Positions 1 to 7,346 of a stretch of 16,511 bases of DNA are shown here, piece by piece. Numbering within the stretch: the first letter of the stretch is position 1; the number at the start of each line of letters is the position of its first letter. Source of the DNA: Selenomonadaceae bacterium (GTDB lineage: Bacteria > Bacillota > Negativicutes > Selenomonadales > Selenomonadaceae); contig JAFTEG010000242.1 of assembly GCA_017453765.1 (NCBI GenBank), positions 1 to 16,511 on the forward strand, in the 5' to 3' direction. The notes under the pieces were generated by a model, which worked only from the letters and a program-made list of their open reading frames with translations, was not told the origin of the DNA and made no database searches. Both the position numbers and the translations under genes were made by a program.

Positions 1-1281
1 GTGAGCCCAAGCGCGACGAATAATTTCATTAGTAAGCGCCTCGACGTAGTAGGAGCCGCCCCAAGGATCGATAATCTTACATACCGACGTTTCATCTTGA
101 ATATAAAGCTGGGTGTTACGTGCAATGCGTGCGCTGAAGTCAGTAGGCAGTGCTATAGCTTCATCAAGCGCATTTGTATGAAGGGACTGCGTGTGACCGA
201 GTGCCGCGCCCATAGCTTCCATAAGCGTACGTGCAACGTTGTTGAAGGGATCCTGCGCGGTAAGCGACCAGCCGGAAGTTTGGCAGTGAGTACGAAGAGC
301 CATTGACTTCGGTTGCGTGCCGCCCATTTGCTTGACAATCTTCGCCCAAAGTACGCGAGCCGCACGCATTTTTGCAACTTCCATAAAGTAGTTTTTGCCG
401 ATAGCCCAGAAGAAACTCAAACGCTTAGCAAAGGCGTCAACCTTCAAACCGGCGTTGATACCGGTACGAATGTATTCAAGACCGTCAGCCAACGTGTAAC
501 CAAGTTCGATATCTGCAGGAGCGCCCGCCTCTTGCATATGGTAACCGCTGATTGAAATGGAGTTGAACTTCGGCATATATTTAGTCGTATACTCAAAGAT
601 ATCGCCGATAATTCTCATTGACATATCAGGCGGATAAATGTACGTGTTGCGTACCATAAATTCTTTGAGAATGTCATTTTGAATCGTGCCGTTGAGAATT
701 GATTTATCTACGCCCTGTTCAATGCCGGACTGAATGAAGAATGCGAGGATAGGAAGTACAGCGCCGTTCATTGTCATTGATACAGACATTTGGTCAAGCG
801 GAATGCCGCTGAAAAGAATGTTCATATCAAGCATGGAGCAGACGGAAACGCCGGCTTTACCGACGTCACCGAAAACGCGGGGGTTATCAGCGTCATAGCC
901 GCGATGAGTGGGAAGGTCAAATGCTATCGACAAGCCTTTTTGTCCTGCGGCAAGGTTACGGCGATAGAAGGCGTTGGATTCTTCGGCGGTAGAAAAGCCC
1001 GCGTATTGGCGAACAGTCCAAGGACGAAATACGTACATGGTTGAGTACGGTCCGCGAAGGCAGGGAGGAATGCCGCTTGCAAAGTCAAGGTGATTCATAT
1101 GCGCATATTCGTCATGAGAGTAAAGCGGCTTAACGGGGACATGCTCCATTGTGCGTTCAATAAAGCTGTCGTAATCTGCCGCCGCCTTCTTTTCAAATTC
1201 TTTTTTCCACGTCGCTTCGTCAACCTGCGGCGCGTCGCCGAGATTCATTTGCGTAAAGTCAGGATTGGTGTAATTTGCCAC
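1..1281 (-). CDS. mutB: Methylmalonyl-CoA mutase large (alpha) subunit, 3' end beyond window
   Basis: Catalytic subunit of adenosylcobalamin-dependent methylmalonyl-CoA mutase, which interconverts succinyl-CoA and (R)-methylmalonyl-CoA in the cytoplasm; in propionate formers it feeds the succinate-propionate pathway. The visible 427 residues are an open frame from a GTG at 1281 to the left edge. GTG is chosen because a perfect AGGAGG lies 7 bases upstream. The family usually has about 715-730 residues, so the end of the TIM barrel and the B12-binding domain lie outside. Conserved blocks include [16 protein letters not shown] (83-98), [10 protein letters not shown] (121-130), [13 protein letters not shown] (168-180), [11 protein letters not shown] (208-218) and [11 protein letters not shown] (243-253). 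R211 and H248 match substrate-binding Arg207 and His244 of the Propionibacterium enzyme by local sequence and by their 37-residue spacing. It follows mutA on the same strand, 81 bp downstream, across a heptamer repeat array that ends just before its RBS. Naming follows the mutA-small, mutB-large convention. Confidence 0.96.
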   Translation of the reverse strand, partial: MANYTNPDFTQMNLGDAPQVDEATWKKEFEKKAAADYDSFIERTMEHVPVKPLYSHDEYAHMNHLDFASGIPPCLRGPYSTMYVFRPWTVRQYAGFSTAEESNAFYRRNLAAGQKGLSIAFDLPTHRGYDADNPRVFGDVGKAGVSVCSMLDMNILFSGIPLDQMSVSMTMNGAVLPILAFFIQSGIEQGVDKSILNGTIQNDILKEFMVRNTYIYPPDMSMRIIGDIFEYTTKYMPKFNSISISGYHMQEAGAPADIELGYTLADGLEYIRTGINAGLKVDAFAKRLSFFWAIGKNYFMEVAKMRAARVLWAKIVKQMGGTQPKSMALRTHCQTSGWSLTAQDPFNNVARTLMEAMGAALGHTQSLHTNALDEAIALPTDFSARIARNTQLYIQDETSVCKIIDPWGGSYYVEALTNEIIRRAWAH

Positions 1282-1297
1282 TAAAATTCCTCCTTCT

Positions 1298-1377
1298 TAG
1301 GAATTTAGGAGTTAGAATTTAGGATTTAGGGGTTAGTACTACTAATTCCTAGCCCCTAGCCCCTAATCCCTAATCCC
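1298..1377. repeat. 7-bp inverted repeat array between mutA and mutB
   Basis: On the plus strand the left arm (about 1298-1336) is a run of degenerate TTAGGAT/TTAGGGG heptamers. The right arm (1343-1377) is a run of CCCCTAG/CCCTAAT heptamers, separated by a short spacer. The arms are imperfectly complementary, so the mutA-mutB transcript could fold into a long hairpin just before the mutB RBS. C runs at 1353, 1360, 1368 and 1375 are G runs in the mRNA: four runs of at least three G with 3-4 base loops, which satisfies the usual G-quadruplex pattern. The mutA stop codon (1363-1365) lies inside the array. Confidence 0.9.
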
Positions 1378-3537
1378 TTTCTTTTTCTGCATTGCCGTCA
1401 GGGTCTGATAGCAATTCGAGCGAATATTAATGTAGTCGTCAATTCCTGCGTTTTTGTACGTTTCTACCAATTCTTCCGGTGCCGTACCTGCAAGGTAAAC
1501 CGTCGCATTGGGCAGGACTTCATGAAGTTTCGGTGCAAGCGCGGGAACAATGTCAGGGTACGTTGCGTCGGTTGAGCAAATTACAACTGCATCGGCGCCG
1601 GACTCTTTCGCCGCCTTAGCCGCGTCGTCAACCGTTTCAAAGCCGTTATTGCCCAAAACTTCAAACGCGCCGACTTGTAAAAAGCTGGTGGTGAAATCTG
1701 CGCGGGCTTTGTGTTGCGGAGTGGGTCCCATATTGGCAAGGAAGATTTTAACGTTGTCATTCTTCTCCGCCTTGAATTTTTCCGTAGCCTCACGAAGTTT
1801 CTCAAATTTTTCGGCAAGACGGTGCGGGACAATGGTTTTAACTTCGTCACTTGCGCCGGTACCGAGAGCGCCGCGCAGGTCTGCAATGGTAGCACCTTTA
1901 GCCGCCGCGTCGATAACCGTTTCAAAATTACCTGCGTCAACTTTTGCCAACGCGTCTTTAACTGCCGCCGCGTCAACCTTGCCGAGATAATCTTCAATCG
2001 CCGCCGCGCGAACTTTTTTATTTTCGGCAAAATCTTCTGCGCGGGGGTCGAGACGTTCCTCAAGCATATTCGGATACATATTCGTACCGACGATTCTGTC
2101 ACGGCGTCCCATAACTGCCTTTAATCTTGCGGCAAGTACGGCGTCAATTTGCGCCTGCGGATAGCCTTCCTTAAGCGCCGCCACGATACCGCCTTTGCCT
2201 TCGACTGCTTGAAATTCCGTCCAAACTTTTTCTTTAATCTGCTTAGTCAAAGTCTCGACAGCCCAACTGCCGCCTGCCGGGTCAATAGGTTGCACAAGCC
2301 CAAATTCTTCGCGCAGAATAATTTGCATGTTACGCGCAATACGTCTGCTGAACTCGTCGCCTTTTCTAATCGGTTCATCAAATGCGGAATTTTCGTAGGA
2401 CTCAACGCCGCCTGCAATGGCACTGAAAAGTTGTGACGCGCCGCGCAGTAAGTTTACATACGGATCATAAACCGTCATGAAGAATTTCGCCGGACGTGCA
2501 TGCAGGTGAATATGTTGAACTTCTTCACTGCCGCCGAATGCCTTAACAATCTGCGCCCAAATCGGACGAATGGCACGCAGTTTTGAAATCTGCATAAAGA
2601 AGTTTGCGCCCATTGATACGCCGAACATAATTTGTTCCGCCGCATCGTCAATGGTTAAACCTCTGTCAAGCATAGCGCGCAGATAGGTTACCGCCGTTGC
2701 AAGTGAGTACGCAAGCTCTTGAATGTCATTCGCGCCACCGTTCGAGTAAACGTCACTGCGTACCATGAAGGTTTTTACGCCGGGACAATTTTTGACTGCG
2801 AATTTTGCAAGCGCCGCCTGTTCGTCAAAAATCTTGTCAAGCGATTGATCCAACTTGCCTTTCAGTGTCAACGCGCCAATGGGGTCAGCACCGATAACGC
2901 CGCGCAGTTTTGAAACGTCGCCGCCGTTTTTCTTAACCGCCGCAATGATTAACGCCATAATCGGCGCCGCACTTTCACCGGCGTAAATGTACAGCGGATA
3001 TTGGTCAAGTTTCAAGCCGTTAAGCAACGCTTCAACGTCGCCTAAGGTAGTTAAGCTTACGCCGTTGTCGCCGACTTTTTCGCCTTGACGCGCGTCGAGT
3101 GCATCACGTGTTGCCGAGTCAAGTTTCACGTTGTAAATGCTTGAGCCCTTGTCAATTTCGTGCTTAAGAAGTTCATTGTTTTCAGCCGGCATTGTTTCAT
3201 CACAAGGTTGAGCAATTCCCCACGCATTGTTGACGTAGCCGTTAGCCGTCGCGCCGCGCAGAAAGTCACCCATACCGGGATAAGAATTTTTCGGCAAAAT
3301 TTCTTCTGTCGTTGCACGGAAGTACATCGGCTCGAATGTAATGCCTTCGTACGTCTTGGTGTACATCTTCTTTTCAAAGGGCGCACCTTTCAAAAGTTCG
3401 ATACACGCCTGTTTCCATTCTTCATAAGTGGGCGGTGTAAATTCGTCCAACGAAACTTGCGGAAAATCTGTTTGCGATTCGGCTTTCTTTATGATTGCCT
3501 GCAAATCCAGCTCCGCCGTCTTTTTCGCATCGCTCAT
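1363..3537 (-). CDS. mutA: Methylmalonyl-CoA mutase small (beta) subunit
   Basis: Non-catalytic partner of the methylmalonyl-CoA mutase heterodimer, 724 residues. An in-frame start exists 13 codons further up, but ATG 3537 has an ideal AGAAGGAG 8 bases upstream and gives the sensible N-terminus MSDAKKTAELD. The TIM-barrel-like part spans roughly residues 60-560, with SMGANFFMQISKLRAIRPIWA and DPAGGSWAVE typical of the mutase family. Residues about 593-724 form a degenerate cobalamin-binding-like domain. Where the large subunit has DxHxxG (the His that ligates cobalt), this protein has GPTPQHKARADF, so it should not bind B12, as is known for the small subunit. It is the promoter-proximal gene of a mutA-mutB operon. 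Its last codons (KKKGIRD) and its TAG stop are made of the GGGATTA heptamer array that fills the gap to mutB. A modest promoter lies at 3597-3625. Confidence 0.95.
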   Translation of the reverse strand: MSDAKKTAELDLQAIIKKAESQTDFPQVSLDEFTPPTYEEWKQACIELLKGAPFEKKMYTKTYEGITFEPMYFRATTEEILPKNSYPGMGDFLRGATANGYVNNAWGIAQPCDETMPAENNELLKHEIDKGSSIYNVKLDSATRDALDARQGEKVGDNGVSLTTLGDVEALLNGLKLDQYPLYIYAGESAAPIMALIIAAVKKNGGDVSKLRGVIGADPIGALTLKGKLDQSLDKIFDEQAALAKFAVKNCPGVKTFMVRSDVYSNGGANDIQELAYSLATAVTYLRAMLDRGLTIDDAAEQIMFGVSMGANFFMQISKLRAIRPIWAQIVKAFGGSEEVQHIHLHARPAKFFMTVYDPYVNLLRGASQLFSAIAGGVESYENSAFDEPIRKGDEFSRRIARNMQIILREEFGLVQPIDPAGGSWAVETLTKQIKEKVWTEFQAVEGKGGIVAALKEGYPQAQIDAVLAARLKAVMGRRDRIVGTNMYPNMLEERLDPRAEDFAENKKVRAAAIEDYLGKVDAAAVKDALAKVDAGNFETVIDAAAKGATIADLRGALGTGASDEVKTIVPHRLAEKFEKLREATEKFKAEKNDNVKIFLANMGPTPQHKARADFTTSFLQVGAFEVLGNNGFETVDDAAKAAKESGADAVVICSTDATYPDIVPALAPKLHEVLPNATVYLAGTAPEELVETYKNAGIDDYINIRSNCYQTLTAMQKKKGIRD

Positions 3538-3596
3538 GAAATTCACTCCTTCTAAAAAAACACAAAAAGTAAACAATCCGATAATATCAAGTAGGA

Positions 3597-3625
3597 ATAT
3601 TAGCGCAATTATTTTGTAAAATCAA
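3597..3625 (-). promoter_or_regulatory. Candidate sigma-70-type promoter for mutA
   Basis: Reading the minus strand, TTGATT (3620-3625) and TAATAT (3597-3602) are separated by 17 bases. Each matches the sigma-A consensus at 4 of 6 positions, and they lie about 60 bases upstream of the mutA start. An alternative -10 (TATTAT) lies slightly further downstream. I see no cobalamin riboswitch box in this 176-base leader and upstream stretch. Confidence 0.45.
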
Positions 3626-3713
3626 GAGAAAATTTTGGACTTATGAAAATTTTCACCATTCACAAAAGTGCAACTTGCAACGCTGAAAACTTCACGCCGC
3701 GTATTTGGCAAAT

Positions 3714-3751
3714 AAAAAAAACGCCGACAAAGTTTTCACTTCATCGACGTT
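3714..3751 (-). terminator. Rho-independent terminator of the small peptide gene
   Basis: On the minus strand a 14-base-pair stem (3738-3751 with 3720-3733, including four G-T wobbles and no mismatch) is closed by a GAAA tetraloop and followed by a T run (3714-3721). It starts 12 bases after the peptide stop codon and separates that gene from mutA downstream. Confidence 0.9.
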
Positions 3752-3763
3752 CTTTCACGCGGC

Positions 3764-4000
3764 TTATTTAAGTTTGGGCGGGTAGTCATTTTTAGTCGGG
3801 TAGTTATTTTTTTGTACATTGGGATTACCTGCCGCCGCAACTTCTTCAAGCTCTTCATCGCTCATCACTTCGTTGTTACGCATAAAATCATTTTTCAAAT
3901 TTTTCATAGCGCGGAGGTTGTTAATTCGTGCCAAAAGGCTGTCTTGCACTTTGCTGAATCTTGAGAAGTCAATGCCGCTTAATTCTTGTTCGACTGTCAT
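3764..4000 (-). CDS. Putative RiPP/bacteriocin-like precursor peptide
   Basis: A 78-residue, charged small protein of unproven function. ATG 4000 is chosen over the longer in-frame start at 4111 because AAAGGA precedes it and a consensus promoter lies between the two. Residues 1-45 look like a helical, basic leader (DFSRFSKVQDSLLARINNLR). Residues 46-58, MSDEELEEVAAAG, closely follow the acidic-hydrophobic ELxxVxxG pattern that ends double-glycine-type leaders of many RiPP precursors; here the end is A-A-G rather than G-G. The remaining 20 residues contain N-N-Y-P-T-K followed by N-D-Y-P-P-K, a near repeat, with no Cys or Ser. No modifying enzyme, peptidase or ABC exporter is in the window, so if it is a precursor it is an orphan acting with machinery elsewhere. 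It has its own promoter and terminator. Alternative: an unrelated small regulatory protein. Confidence 0.65.
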   Translation of the reverse strand: MTVEQELSGIDFSRFSKVQDSLLARINNLRAMKNLKNDFMRNNEVMSDEELEEVAAAGNPNVQKNNYPTKNDYPPKLK

Positions 4001-4033
4001 TTTTATCAATCCTTTCAAAATCTTTTTGTACCT

Positions 4034-4062
4034 ATTATACGCGCAGATTAAAAATTTATTAA
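4034..4062 (-). promoter_or_regulatory. Promoter of the small peptide gene
   Basis: The minus strand carries a perfect TATAAT (4034-4039) and, 17 bases upstream, TTAATA (4057-4062, 4 of 6 matches). The predicted RNA start lies about 27 bases before the peptide ATG, leaving room only for the AAAGGA ribosome binding site. The promoter lies after the stop codon of the upstream membrane protein gene, so the peptide can be expressed independently. Confidence 0.75.
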
Positions 4063-4091
4063 GAGTCTTAAAAAAATTTTTTTTGCCGCCG

Positions 4092-4631
4092 TCACGCGAA
4101 TAAAAATTCAAGCCAAAAAAATATCGCGCAGAGTGAAATTAAAATCAGCGCGTAGGTCAACCGCTTAACCTTTTTTGCCGGCATTGACTTAAAACTTTTT
4201 TGCATATCCTCAATGCCGATTAAAAGCAGGATTACGAAAAACGCCACGCCGATTAAAACTTCCGGCGCAAATAAATTTTCCACAAAAATTTCAACGGCGC
4301 TTGCGTCAAAGGCGCGATTAAATTTCAGCAGGTAAAAAGTTTCTGCCGCGAAAAGTACCGCGAATACCGCCGTTAAAACCCGTTGCAAAAGTTTTTTCAG
4401 CGGCTTTTTCTTTGCCAATAAAAAATGCATTGCCAGCGTCATAAGCAGGATTAAAAATGCGCCGCACCAAAAGTACTTGACGTGCAGGAAAATTTTGTCG
4501 ACGCTCGGTAAAAAATCTTTATTGCCTGCGAATGCTTGAAACATTATCGGCAGGTTTAAAATTGCCGCTATGAAAAAAAATGCGCCGTCTTGCTTAACGG
4601 CTTTAAAAAGTTTGTCCAAGTATTTTTGCAT
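4092..4631 (-). CDS. Five-helix membrane protein, resembles an isolated membrane domain
   Basis: A 179-residue integral membrane protein that I do not assign to a named family. Predicted transmembrane helices are at about 16-36, 53-73, 85-103, 122-140 and 158-178, with Lys-rich loops (74-81, 145-157). The stretch KFNRAFDASAVEIFVENLFAPE (103-124), between helices 3 and 4, recalls the periplasmic loop of EptA-like phosphoethanolamine transferases. These also begin with five helices but carry a C-terminal sulfatase-fold catalytic domain, which is absent here. The likeness is from memory and weak. The gene starts 30 bp after the HTH regulator on the same strand, so the two are probably co-transcribed. 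The RBS is only AAGG, 7 bases before the ATG. The reading frame is clean, with no sign that a catalytic domain was recently lost downstream. Confidence 0.7.
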   Translation of the reverse strand: MQKYLDKLFKAVKQDGAFFFIAAILNLPIMFQAFAGNKDFLPSVDKIFLHVKYFWCGAFLILLMTLAMHFLLAKKKPLKKLLQRVLTAVFAVLFAAETFYLLKFNRAFDASAVEIFVENLFAPEVLIGVAFFVILLLIGIEDMQKSFKSMPAKKVKRLTYALILISLCAIFFWLEFLFA

Positions 4632-4661
4632 TTCGTTACCTTGTTTGCATTTCGTCTACCT

Positions 4662-5108
4662 TTACACGGCGTCATCTTTGTGATAAGCATTTAGCAACGG
4701 CTGATTCAGCTGGTGTAAAATATGATTCGTCTCCATAATCGTCAAATTCTTTTCAATCGCACGTATTATAATTGAGTCCCAAACATCGCGCACGTATAAA
4801 ATTGCAAAGCCGCCGTAGCGCAGAAGGTAATTTGTTTCGTCCAAATCCAATTCCAACGCGCGGGCGATTGTCAAAAGTTTTTTGCGTGAAGGATTTCTTA
4901 AGCCGGAAAGAATATGATAAATATGCTTGTCGTCGGAATTAATTTTTTCAACCAAGTCACTCTTCGACAAATTTCGTTCTGCCAAAAGCTGATTCAGATA
5001 TTGGTACAGCGGCACTTTAAATTCGTCTTGATTCTGCTTTATAAATTTTTTTATGCTCGGCGAAATTTTTAACTCCTCTACAAGCTCTTCAGTGTCTTTT
5101 TCGTGCAT
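4662..5108 (-). CDS. XRE/Cro-type helix-turn-helix regulator
   Basis: A 148-residue predicted DNA-binding protein. Residues 37-97 (YLNQLLAERNLSKSDLVEK through LELDLDETNYLLRYGG) fit the five-helix Cro/C1 fold: the turn of the HTH is around 48-66, and SGLRNPSRKKLLTIARAL gives the following helices. The C-terminal part (101-148) has the pattern DSIIIRAIEKNLTIMETNHIL. I recall this from a Firmicutes family of HTH proteins that often sit beside Ser/Thr kinase genes; that association is memory, not a search. An AAGGTGA site lies 7 bases before the ATG. The gene diverges from the kinase gene across only 61 bp and is followed at 30 bp by the membrane protein, suggesting a small signalling locus in which this protein controls the shared intergenic region. 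Confidence 0.85.
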   Translation of the reverse strand: MHEKDTEELVEELKISPSIKKFIKQNQDEFKVPLYQYLNQLLAERNLSKSDLVEKINSDDKHIYHILSGLRNPSRKKLLTIARALELDLDETNYLLRYGGFAILYVRDVWDSIIIRAIEKNLTIMETNHILHQLNQPLLNAYHKDDAV

Positions 5109-5134
5109 TTTAAATCACCTTAACTTTGATTGAA

Positions 5135-5162
5135 ATTATAACACTTAAATTTGAAAGGTAAA
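5135..5162 (-). promoter_or_regulatory. Promoter of the HTH gene in the divergent HTH-kinase gap
   Basis: On the minus strand an extended -10, TGTTATAAT (TATAAT at 5135-5140), is preceded at 16 bases by TTTACC (5157-5162). The -35 lies over the ribosome binding site of the divergent kinase gene (GAAAGG, 5153-5158). I could not identify an equally good plus-strand promoter for the kinase in the 61-bp gap. Confidence 0.6.
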
Positions 5163-5169
5163 TTGCGAA

Positions 5170-6669
5170 ATGAACCCTCTGCAATTTTTGTACAGTACGG
5201 TTGACGTTATTAAGGACGGCAAAAACGGGAAAATTTCTCTAGTCTACGATAACGTCGGCAAGCAGTTTTACATTATGAAGGAACGGGATTTGAAGACTGC
5301 CGAAATTTACAGCCGCTTGAAAGATTTGAAGTCGCCGTACCTGCCGGAAATTTATCACGCTGTCGAAAGTGACGGCAAATTTTTCATTGTGGAAGAATTT
5401 ATTCAAGGCAGGACGCTTGCCGAAATTTTGACTCATAACAACGGGCTTGATGAAAAAAATTCTGCGGACGTGTTAAAGCAAGTTTGCAACGCGCTGAAAA
5501 TTTTGCACGCGCTGAAAATCATTCACCGTGATATTAAGCCGTCAAACATTATGGTGACGAAGACCGGCGCGGTAAAGCTGATTGACTTCAGCATTGCACG
5601 CATTGAAAAGGCTAATCGCGATACAGACACGGATTTTCTCGGCACTCGCGGCTACGCCCCGCCGGAGCAGTACGGCTTCGGTCAAACGGATTCGCGCAGT
5701 GATATTTACTCGCTAGGCGTCACGATACAAGAAATTTTGGGCGAAAACTACGACGGCTACTTAAATAAAATTTTGTCGAAGTGTACGAATTTAAATCCCG
5801 CCGAACGCTATCAATCTGCCGACGAAATTTTAGCCGACATTGATAAAAAATATTTCGCCTACAAAATTAAAAACGTCGCGTTAAAACTTGCTGTAACCTG
5901 CGCGGCAGTTTTTTTTATCGTATTCGCCGCAGAAAAATTTCTTGCCGCTGACGAAGTGCCGCCGGTCGCAACAGAGCCTGAATCAAGCGCCGTTGAAGAA
6001 ATTGCGCCGCCGGTACAATCTGCCCCGCCTGAGAAATATGAGAGTGAAAAAGTTGAATGGTACGAAATAAAAATTCCCTCCGCTAATTCAACGCCTACAG
6101 ATAATTCAACGCCTGCAAGTAATTCAACGCCTGCTGAAAATATTTCGCCGCCTGTACAAACTACGCCGCCGATACAAGCCGTGACGCCGCCGGTTTTGGA
6201 GCCGCCTGCTCCTGCCAAAAAAGTTTCCGACCCGCGCTTAAATCGAGTTTGCACATTGACTTTGAACGGCAACACTTACAGCGAAGGTGCAGTGGAAATT
6301 CCGGCAAGCATTTGGCAGACGTGGCAAAGTGACGGCGAAAATGTTTACCTGCCGCAGAATTTTTCAGTAGGTTTAAACCTTGCCAATACCGACTCCGCGC
6401 CGCTAAATATTTCGGTGAAGGCTGATTTAAACGGTCTGAAAAAGTCTGAAAAAATTTTCCCTGCGGTAAATTTGGCAGGCGGTCAATCTGAAAATTTTCA
6501 AATTCCTATCGGCGGGCTTGCCTGCAGTAACGGCTCTTTTGAAGTTGAAATTTGGTTGCGTACCGGTGACAACGCGCCGCTTGTAAGTTTTTGGAACGGC
6601 AAACAATTCAGCGCTAACCACAGTGTACGAATTTTTCTGCGCGATTATGTAAAGTTGACTCATCGGTAA
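5170..6669 (+). CDS. Membrane-anchored eukaryotic-type Ser/Thr protein kinase
   Basis: A 499-residue Hanks-type kinase. The cytoplasmic catalytic domain covers about 12-225: a glycine-poor nucleotide loop (KDGKNGKISLVYD, 15-27), the VAIK-type lysine K37, a likely helix-C glutamate E45, HRDIKPSN (119-126, catalytic D121), DFS in place of DFG (139-141), activation segment GTRGYAPPEQYG (158-169) and SDIYSLGV (177-184). One transmembrane helix lies at about 234-258. A proline-rich linker (262-350) follows, with three DNA-level 18-bp repeats encoding NSTPxx. The outside part (355-499) looks like a beta-sandwich, not a PASTA array, so any ligand is unknown. The metal and catalytic residues are present, so activity is expected. 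It probably signals an envelope or substrate cue and diverges from the HTH regulator. No partner phosphatase is visible. The start has GAAAGG 11 bases upstream. Confidence 0.92.
   Translation: MNPLQFLYSTVDVIKDGKNGKISLVYDNVGKQFYIMKERDLKTAEIYSRLKDLKSPYLPEIYHAVESDGKFFIVEEFIQGRTLAEILTHNNGLDEKNSADVLKQVCNALKILHALKIIHRDIKPSNIMVTKTGAVKLIDFSIARIEKANRDTDTDFLGTRGYAPPEQYGFGQTDSRSDIYSLGVTIQEILGENYDGYLNKILSKCTNLNPAERYQSADEILADIDKKYFAYKIKNVALKLAVTCAAVFFIVFAAEKFLAADEVPPVATEPESSAVEEIAPPVQSAPPEKYESEKVEWYEIKIPSANSTPTDNSTPASNSTPAENISPPVQTTPPIQAVTPPVLEPPAPAKKVSDPRLNRVCTLTLNGNTYSEGAVEIPASIWQTWQSDGENVYLPQNFSVGLNLANTDSAPLNISVKADLNGLKKSEKIFPAVNLAGGQSENFQIPIGGLACSNGSFEVEIWLRTGDNAPLVSFWNGKQFSANHSVRIFLRDYVKLTHR
6085..6132 (+). 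repeat. Three 18-bp coding repeats in the kinase linker
   Basis: AATTCAACGCCT recurs exactly at 6085, 6103 and 6121, an 18-bp period that encodes NSTP in frame (NSTPTD, NSTPAS, NSTPAE). The three cores are identical at DNA level, including wobble bases, suggesting recent slippage expansion of the extracellular linker. Confidence 0.85.
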
Positions 6670-6860
6670 AAAATTTTTTTGCGCAGTGTTCAGTCTGCAT
6701 ACCACAAACCAAAATTATTAGTGTAGAATCAATACAAATGCGGATTCACAAAAATTAATTGAACTTCATAAAGGGGGCTGATGGTGCCGCAGTAAAAATT
6801 TCAACATATGCGCAGTAAACATTTGTATTTTAAGTAAAAATTTTTGAAAGGTTGATATTT
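6670..6860. other. Non-coding stretch after the kinase gene
   Basis: 191 bases, AT-rich, with no convincing open frame. I see no hairpin-plus-T-run terminator after the kinase stop codon and no clear -35/-10 pair. The kinase transcript could therefore run into the two small genes downstream, or a promoter of weak consensus lies here. GAAAGG at 6846-6851 is the RBS of the next gene. Confidence 0.5.
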
Positions 6861-7070
6861 ATGGGCTTATTAGGAACACTCGGTAAGATTGCGATTGGTC
6901 TTCCCATTGCTATTATAGAAAGTGCCTTAAAAGGCGCCGGCGATGCAGCAAGGACGCAACGTGATGCGGAAAATCTTAGCGACAGAGAATTGGTGGATCG
7001 TTACAAAAACAGCACCGGTTCAGAGAAGGTCGGCTATGCGGCAGAAATTAAAAACAGAACCGGCAGATAA
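6861..7070 (+). CDS. Small hypothetical protein with hydrophobic N-terminus
   Basis: A 69-residue protein that I do not recognise. ATG 6861 is preferred to an in-frame TTG nine bases earlier because GAAAGG sits 9 bases upstream of it. Residues 1-29 (GLLGTLGKIAIGLPIAIIES then ALKGAGDA) form a hydrophobic, glycine-rich segment that could insert in or lie on a membrane. Residues 30-69 are strongly charged and probably helical (RTQRDAENLSDRELVDRYKN). It sits between the kinase and a zinc-ribbon gene on the same strand. The stop codon lies inside the first copy of a 17-bp direct repeat. The good RBS and neighbour orientation support a real gene, but no homology is claimed. Confidence 0.6.
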   Translation: MGLLGTLGKIAIGLPIAIIESALKGAGDAARTQRDAENLSDRELVDRYKNSTGSEKVGYAAEIKNRTGR

Positions 7071-7095
7071 AATTACAAACCGGCAAATAAAATTA
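7059..7095. repeat. 17-bp direct repeat at the 3' end of the 69-residue gene
   Basis: ACCGGCAGATAAAATTA (7059-7075) recurs with one change as ACCGGCAAATAAAATTA (7079-7095), a 20-bp period. The TAA stop of the upstream gene is inside the first copy. Confidence 0.75.
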
Positions 7096-7140
7096 AATTT
7101 TTCATATAAAATTAAATTGTTGAAAGGTGGTGAATAGTAT

Positions 7141-7335
7141 ATGTCAAGAGCAGTTGAAGGTTGCAGAATTACTTACGATCCGGGTTCGAGCGGTTCTATA
7201 CGCTATGAAGAAGTTTGCGAAAGTTGCGGAGCTACCAACTCTACACGTAGCGGTGGAGCAAACCAAACAATAAACGCCTCGTTCACGTGCCGTAATTGCG
7301 GCAACAGGCAGAGGGTGCGCATTGAAAGAGATTAG
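7141..7335 (+). CDS. Small zinc-ribbon protein
   Basis: A 64-residue protein with two CxxC knuckles, C26-x2-C29 (VCESCG) and C50-x2-C53 (FTCRNCG), 20 residues apart. This is the layout of a treble-clef or zinc-ribbon fold binding one zinc ion. An extra Cys (C8) and a basic tail (RQRVRIERD) are present, so nucleic-acid or protein contact is possible, but no function can be assigned. The RBS is AAAGGTGG, 10 bases before the ATG. It lies 70 bp after the 69-residue gene in the same orientation and is followed by a terminator, so the two small genes probably form the end of a unit that may begin at the kinase. Confidence 0.65.
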   Translation: MSRAVEGCRITYDPGSSGSIRYEEVCESCGATNSTRSGGANQTINASFTCRNCGNRQRVRIERD

Positions 7336-7346
7336 CTACAACTTGT

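Noticed and set aside
1581..2102. 173-codon minus-strand frame inside mutA
   Set aside because: Shifted-frame shadow of mutA with Arg/Leu-rich translation; mutA is unambiguous here.
3538..3713. Cobalamin riboswitch upstream of the B12-dependent mutase operon
   Set aside because: The stretch is short and AT-rich, and I see no conserved B12-box-like sequence or long paired structure.
3764..4111. Longer version of the small peptide starting at 4111
   Set aside because: The extension has no RBS, overlaps the previous gene's end, and would span the consensus promoter; the start at 4000 is better supported.
4092..4631. Frameshifted phosphoethanolamine transferase
   Set aside because: No sulfatase-type catalytic sequence exists downstream in any frame; a separate promoter and peptide gene follow at once.
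5859..6275. Minus-strand frame opposite the kinase linker
   Set aside because: Antisense shadow of the repetitive proline-rich coding region, with repetitive Gly/Val translation and no RBS.
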